Part shown: positions 59,595 to 64,000 of the stretch, in pieces | Numbering within the stretch: the first letter of the stretch is position 1 | How the letters are laid out: each line of letters opens with the position of its first letter | NCBI GenBank assembly: GCA_026874595.1 | Contig: CM049313.1 | Coordinates: 34,377,159-34,441,158 of the forward strand | Reading direction: 5' to 3' | DNA from: Sipunculus nudus | Taxonomy: Eukaryota > Annelida > Sipuncula > Golfingiida > Sipunculidae | Length of the DNA stretch: 64,000 nt | The notes under the pieces: model-generated | What the model saw: only the letters and a program-made list of their open reading frames with translations | Databases searched by the model: none | What the model was told of the DNA's origin: nothing | Program-made: the position numbers and the translations under genes

Positions 59595-60787
59595 TACTGT
59601 AGAACCGGAAATTTTCGCGAGCATGTAATTTTCACGAATTTCGCTTGGTAATGTTAAATCACGAAAGGCAAATGCTCGCAAAAACTATATGCCACATCAG
59701 TAATACTCGCGGAAGTAAGTATACCCTGTGCAAAAGTATGACGGTCAATTTATCTGGACCTTTTTAAATTAAATCTATGTATATTATTTAAGTAAAAACA
59801 CGTCTCTAAAAGTATTTTTATTGTCTTAAAAACACAAGCATATTTACATGTCTGCACTCTGGTGTAGTGTCAACGGGAAATGAATGATTTGAACATAGAT
59901 AAAAATTAGAACTGAGGTCATAAAACTTCAAATATATGACAATAATCACTAAGCATATCACATAAATAGAAACGGGATGAAACCTGTTGTTGTTAACATA
60001 AAAAAATGTAAGCGTTACAGCACATTTTAGTGACTTATCCACGTATACCAGACTTGACCCAGACACTGAACTTAGCTTGACTCCTGATGCGCATTCTGTA
60101 GACGAGCATGTAGTACCCACGCAGCGTGGACTTAAATCACGATAGTCAGAGTGACCTCGGCGATAATAAGTTCTCCTCAGCATAAAAGATACGATGACCC
60201 TCTGAACATCAGAGTGAGTTGTGGATGTATGACCGTTATGACAAGCCGATAATTAGGTCTGTCTTCCGGACTAGTTATTGCGTGGGCATTGTTTGAACAC
60301 TAATTGTACTGGGACACCCCGCACCCAGCCCGCCTGTTTGTGTAAGCACAATTTAATGCAAAACTGAACTGCACAATCGTCCATAACCAAGCTAGGTTTT
60401 TGTTAACGTATATTTTCAATCTTAATTTATTTATTGTGTGTGTTTGTGTGTGGAAAATGTAACCACAACAATTGGCAAGAATGACATGCTCGCGAAAGGT
60501 CGGATCTTGCCAGTTCGCGAAATTTGAGTTTCGTGAAAATAACATGTTCTACAGCAGATCGTGTATGGTCAAAGACTGATATTTTAAATCATTTTAGATC
60601 ATTCTAATTATCTGCCATTAACAAACCATATTGATTTTAATAAGATTTCGTACACAAAATATTTGATATAATTAATTCACTTAATGATGACTATATTCTG
60701 TGTTTTGGATCTGTATTGTGACATCGCGAAATGGAACTCCAGTGAAACACTGAAAATCGCGAAATTTGAACCCCGTGAACTACAGTA
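59595..60787. mobile_element. Foldback-like element with TACTGTAG ends and CGCGAAA-rich arms
   Basis: The left end TACTGTAGAACCGGAAATTT, then TCGCGAGCATG, is mirrored at 60481-60557 (ending GTTCTACAGCAG) and again at 60740-60787 (ending GTGAACTACAGTA). Both ends carry repeated TTTCGCGAA-type words. A 121-residue minus frame inside (59818-60183) has no recognised domain. Confidence 0.6.
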
Positions 60788-61554
60788 TAACACTAAAAAG
60801 GTTGATGCAATATGGAAACGGTAAAATAGATAAAATCACGTAATAATTGAAAAAGCAACATGCATAGTATGTGGGCGATAATAAGGCAGCAAGCAGGTTA
60901 GGTAGATCAGATATAAATGTACGTGAATCACAGTGAAACTGTACACAATTTTCTTTGGTAGTATCTTAAGCATTATCTAAAGGTAAACGCTATGTTTAAA
61001 GGTAAACAATGAAAGATAAACAAAACCCTAAACGTAAGATAAAATTATATATAGGCGGAAAAGAAGACGAAATGAACGACAGAACACTGGGTAGAATATT
61101 ATTAACAGCGATCGAATTTTCTTGAGAAGTTTTTTTAATTTATTTACTTTTATTACAGGTTAACCTACGTCGAATTCAGCCACTGGAATACTATTCATGC
61201 CATCCATATATGCCAGAGTGTCCAGCACCGACAGTATCAAACGCACAATTAAACTAGATTGTGTAATCGGAGCCTACAATTCTCCGACAGCATATTCTAA
61301 TCAAACTTTCTTGTATTCATGAGTACACCTGTGTGCACGTGTCTTTGCTGAATGCAACAGTGTCACGCTTCAGTAACACAGATTCACATAGTGACAAAAA
61401 GAACAAACGCTGCCCTTAGTAGCAATGAATGGACAGTTTTCACTCGGGGACAAAGGAATCACCTTGTGTCATAATGGTATATAATGCTTTGAATTAATAA
61501 TATATTATGATGAATTTATATAACTCTAACATTAAATTGATTGTTACCCTTACT

Positions 61555-61645
61555 TTAAAAAAAAAATCAAAATCCGTTCATACACACCAACCGACGAACC
61601 AAAGGGAAACCATGATACCTTCGCCTTCCGGCAGAGGAATAATGA
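61555..61645 (-). repeat. Fragment related to the CCTCYGCC-starting dispersed repeats
   Basis: Reverse complement: ATTCCTCTGCCGGAAGGCGA, then AGGTATCATGG and GAACGGATTTTGATT. The start and the AACGGATTT word resemble the family at 53490. Confidence 0.4.
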
Positions 61646-62289
61646 AAACAAACAACGCTTGTGGCATTGTCGATTGAATGTGGACGAAGGTCAGCATGCA
61701 CACAATAAGATCGATATGTAATTATCATTCCAGTTGGATTTATGGTTTATATGCCAGGACAGAGGCGGGTCCAGACATATGGGAAGGGATGGGTTCACAA
61801 TTTTCAGGAATAGACGAATAGGTTAGCACGACTAAAAGGTATTTTTTCAAAGTACGGGACTTTTAAACCTGCTACCTCGACTGGATGAAATTATATATTT
61901 TGTTTAGCTGATGTATGATTTTACTTTACATATAGTGGAGGTCCAAAGAGACACGCCGGATGACTGTTTTTTTCATATCCCAGCAGCATATTTTATATTG
62001 CCTGGGGGGGGACTCGTAAGTTGAGTGACCAGTGTGGTGTACTTTCCCATAATTTGCTGGGCGCGCCCACGTGGATCCATTTAGCCAGCGGATCTGTCGG
62101 TCCGAGACATACCGCTTTAATCTTTGATAATCTGTCGAGTTATCCGTCTCATCCTAATTAAATGATATGATGATAGGGATTTATCTTATTTGTAGAGACA
62201 TTAGACACCGAAGCTGTATGTGGTCACATGTTCAAGTATAGTGGTTTCCTTAGCGCACGGTGATATTATAAGGAGATTATCCTTAAAAG

Positions 62290-62530
62290 TATATTTTAAC
62301 AGAGGTTTCCTTGAAGTGTAATTGTATGTTTAAACAGACCAACTCTGAGTATTTTTTACAGAGAATTCCACTGATGCATGAGTACATTTTATAGATTTCC
62401 TTCAAAAGTTGAAGACAATTTAACATATATTTCCTTTAAAGTTGGTGAACATTTTAACAGAGATTTCCAGGTTTAACAGATAATTCCTTTGATCCTTGAG
62501 TTTGAGTTTGTTTTAACAGAGATTTCTTCT
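62290..62530 (+). repeat. Irregular TTTAACAGAGATTTCC repeats
   Basis: Several variants of TTTTAACAGAGATTTCCTT at spacings of 50-70 bp, with TTGA(A)GT between. An old, diverged tandem array. Confidence 0.5.
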
Positions 62531-63754
62531 GATCATTAAGTTTGAGTCCTTTTTCACAAAGGGTACCTGAAGTTTACTGGCCCATCCACAGTTTACAAAC
62601 TTCCTGATTCTATATTGGTCCGATTCGTAGTTAAAAATAGTATGGATGATCCGTAAGTGCTTTTGAAGATCAAACCCAGAACTTGAATTTAATGAACTTT
62701 TTTTCACTAGTAATAGCTCTAGTGATTAAATCCTCTGAAATTTAAAAAGCATCCAACTACATGCAATACTTTCTTATATTATTAGACGAAATTCCCTCAT
62801 TACCACCAGCAATTATCTCTCAGATGATATATTAAGACCAAATTAACAAATGATCTGGATTCTTATGGTCGTGTGAGTATGATAGTACGATGCTATATTC
62901 AGACCGCCTAAATCATAAACAATTTATAATTTATACACCGTATAGTAGAACAGATTACATAATATATAAATTAGACCTAACTCTCAGCTTTGTACTCTTT
63001 TGTTGGCATTTATTACATGATAACAATGTAAATTATTAAAGCTTTGGATTTATGAAAGCATTATTCCTTTTGTCTCTCAGTGACAGGTTCACCGCCTGTT
63101 TATGCATAGTAAGGATAAACGACTGTAAATTTCTGCTATTTTTAGAAATAATGACCGTGGTCCGTTTCAATTATGGAATAATTCATTTAATTTCATTTAA
63201 GGCACTCAAATTATCAAGGTTGTGGATCTAATAATAATAATAAAATTAGTAATAGAAGAGACATGAATAGCTTAAACTACAATACAAAGGTTAGTGTGAA
63301 TCATTGAGGAGGCGCCGAAGAAGAAGGCACTGCGAATTTGAGTAAAACGCTTGATTACTAAGTGCCTGTAGAAATTATGTCACAGATTATCTCACGCAAA
63401 TTCAATTTTCTCCCATTGGCTTAAAGTCTTTTTGCCTCTCACGGGAAAAAAACAATTAAAACCATTTGTAGAAACTTGATGGCACTCCAGAGAGCCCATA
63501 TGCCTCCGTCAACGCATAATTTTATCCTGTTTACTTTCATTTCTTGCATCAAGACCCACGGTAAACACAGTAAAATGTCTTCACCAAAGCGTTACGGGAA
63601 AAACAGTTGCACAAAGATACTGAAATGACTCCGAATTAGTAATCGGCTCTTTCTGGCATCAAATACTTTCTTCTGCACAACATATCAATGAAATCTTAAC
63701 GCATGCTTATCACAGTCAAACAAACTGGCAGGTAAAAAGACGAACATGCATACT

Positions 63755-63960
63755 TCGATTACCGTATTTCCTTGATCAGACGCCGGGCCTTTAATAGTCG
63801 CCTGCCTTGTTTAGTCGCCGGGGTAAAAGTGTCTCAGAAAGATAAACGCCGGCCTTAAATAGACGCCGGTCTTGTTCACAGGCCTGGTGTCAGGATAGTT
63901 TATATGTTTGCCGCCAGATGCCTTATCCCTTCACTGTAATTGGTGCATTTACCGGTAAAA
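63755..63960 (+). repeat. ACCGTATTTCC / GCCGG dispersed repeat
   Basis: ATTACCGTATTTCCTTGATC, then GACGCCGGGCC and several AGTCGCC or AGACGCCGG words. This kind of short interspersed repeat is common in marine invertebrate genomes. It lies close to the right edge. Confidence 0.5.
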
Positions 63961-64000
63961 TTGACCATAGATTGTTTTATGAATTTCGATTTGTGGTTTA

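Larger units (their letters stand above)
60788..63760. other. Intergenic, no gene seen
   Basis: AT-rich. Contains a GGCGGGTCCAGAC stretch at 61762 (poly-G/C family) and TTTAACAGAGATTTCC-like repeats spread over 62290-62530. No exon recognised. Confidence 0.5.

Overview
The window is eukaryotic, gene-poor, AT-rich DNA. It has introns with GT/AG borders, long (TA)n microsatellites, many poly-G/C tracts and several kinds of animal mobile elements. The mixture (HARBI1-type transposase, Penelope-like GIY-YIG element, tRNA-Pro-primed Ty3/gypsy element, L1/Tx1-like LINE, tRNA-derived SINEs, a synaptotagmin-type tandem-C2 gene) suggests a marine invertebrate, most likely a mollusc such as a bivalve. 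That assignment is inference from the repeat types. No prokaryotic operon, phage or CRISPR content is present.

Layout. 1-1230: 5' part of a PIF/Harbinger element, minus strand, running off the left edge and frameshifted in a homopolymer. 1569-2506: Penelope-like retroelement remnant between 66-67 nt inverted arms that carry a hammerhead-ribozyme-like core. 3228-3496: short inverted-repeat element filled with palindromic units. 5119-9718: decayed Ty3/gypsy LTR element with 5' LTR, PBS, gag, protease and integrase; the RT/RNase H part and nearly all of the 3' LTR are missing. 11897-17423: LINE flanked by a 14-bp target-site duplication, its endonuclease region split by a 1059-bp pogo/Tigger-like DNA element. 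17.4-36.5 kb: no gene recognised; SINE relics, microsatellites, diverged duplications, a 31-bp-arm hairpin and an 18-19 bp minisatellite.

36520-41177 (minus strand): the only confidently supported host gene in the window, the three last coding exons of a tandem-C2 protein of synaptotagmin/Slp type. Both C2 domains lack most calcium-binding aspartates. Its 5' exons lie to the right and could not be placed.

41.2-64 kb: mostly intergenic or intronic. It holds three possible orphan first exons (46635-46741 plus, 47916-48003 plus with a mitochondrial-type presequence, 51502-51618 minus with a membrane segment), an ~80-bp minisatellite (49.3-50.6 kb), a 702-bp Harbinger-type MITE with TAA duplications (58837-59538), a foldback element (59595-60787) and dispersed repeats.

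The mobile elements do not form a functional system. They record nested insertions and decay around one host gene. No new defence or metabolic system was found. The structures most worth following are the Penelope remnant with its ribozyme-like arms, the nested LINE/Tigger insertion and the palindrome-filled element at 3.2 kb.
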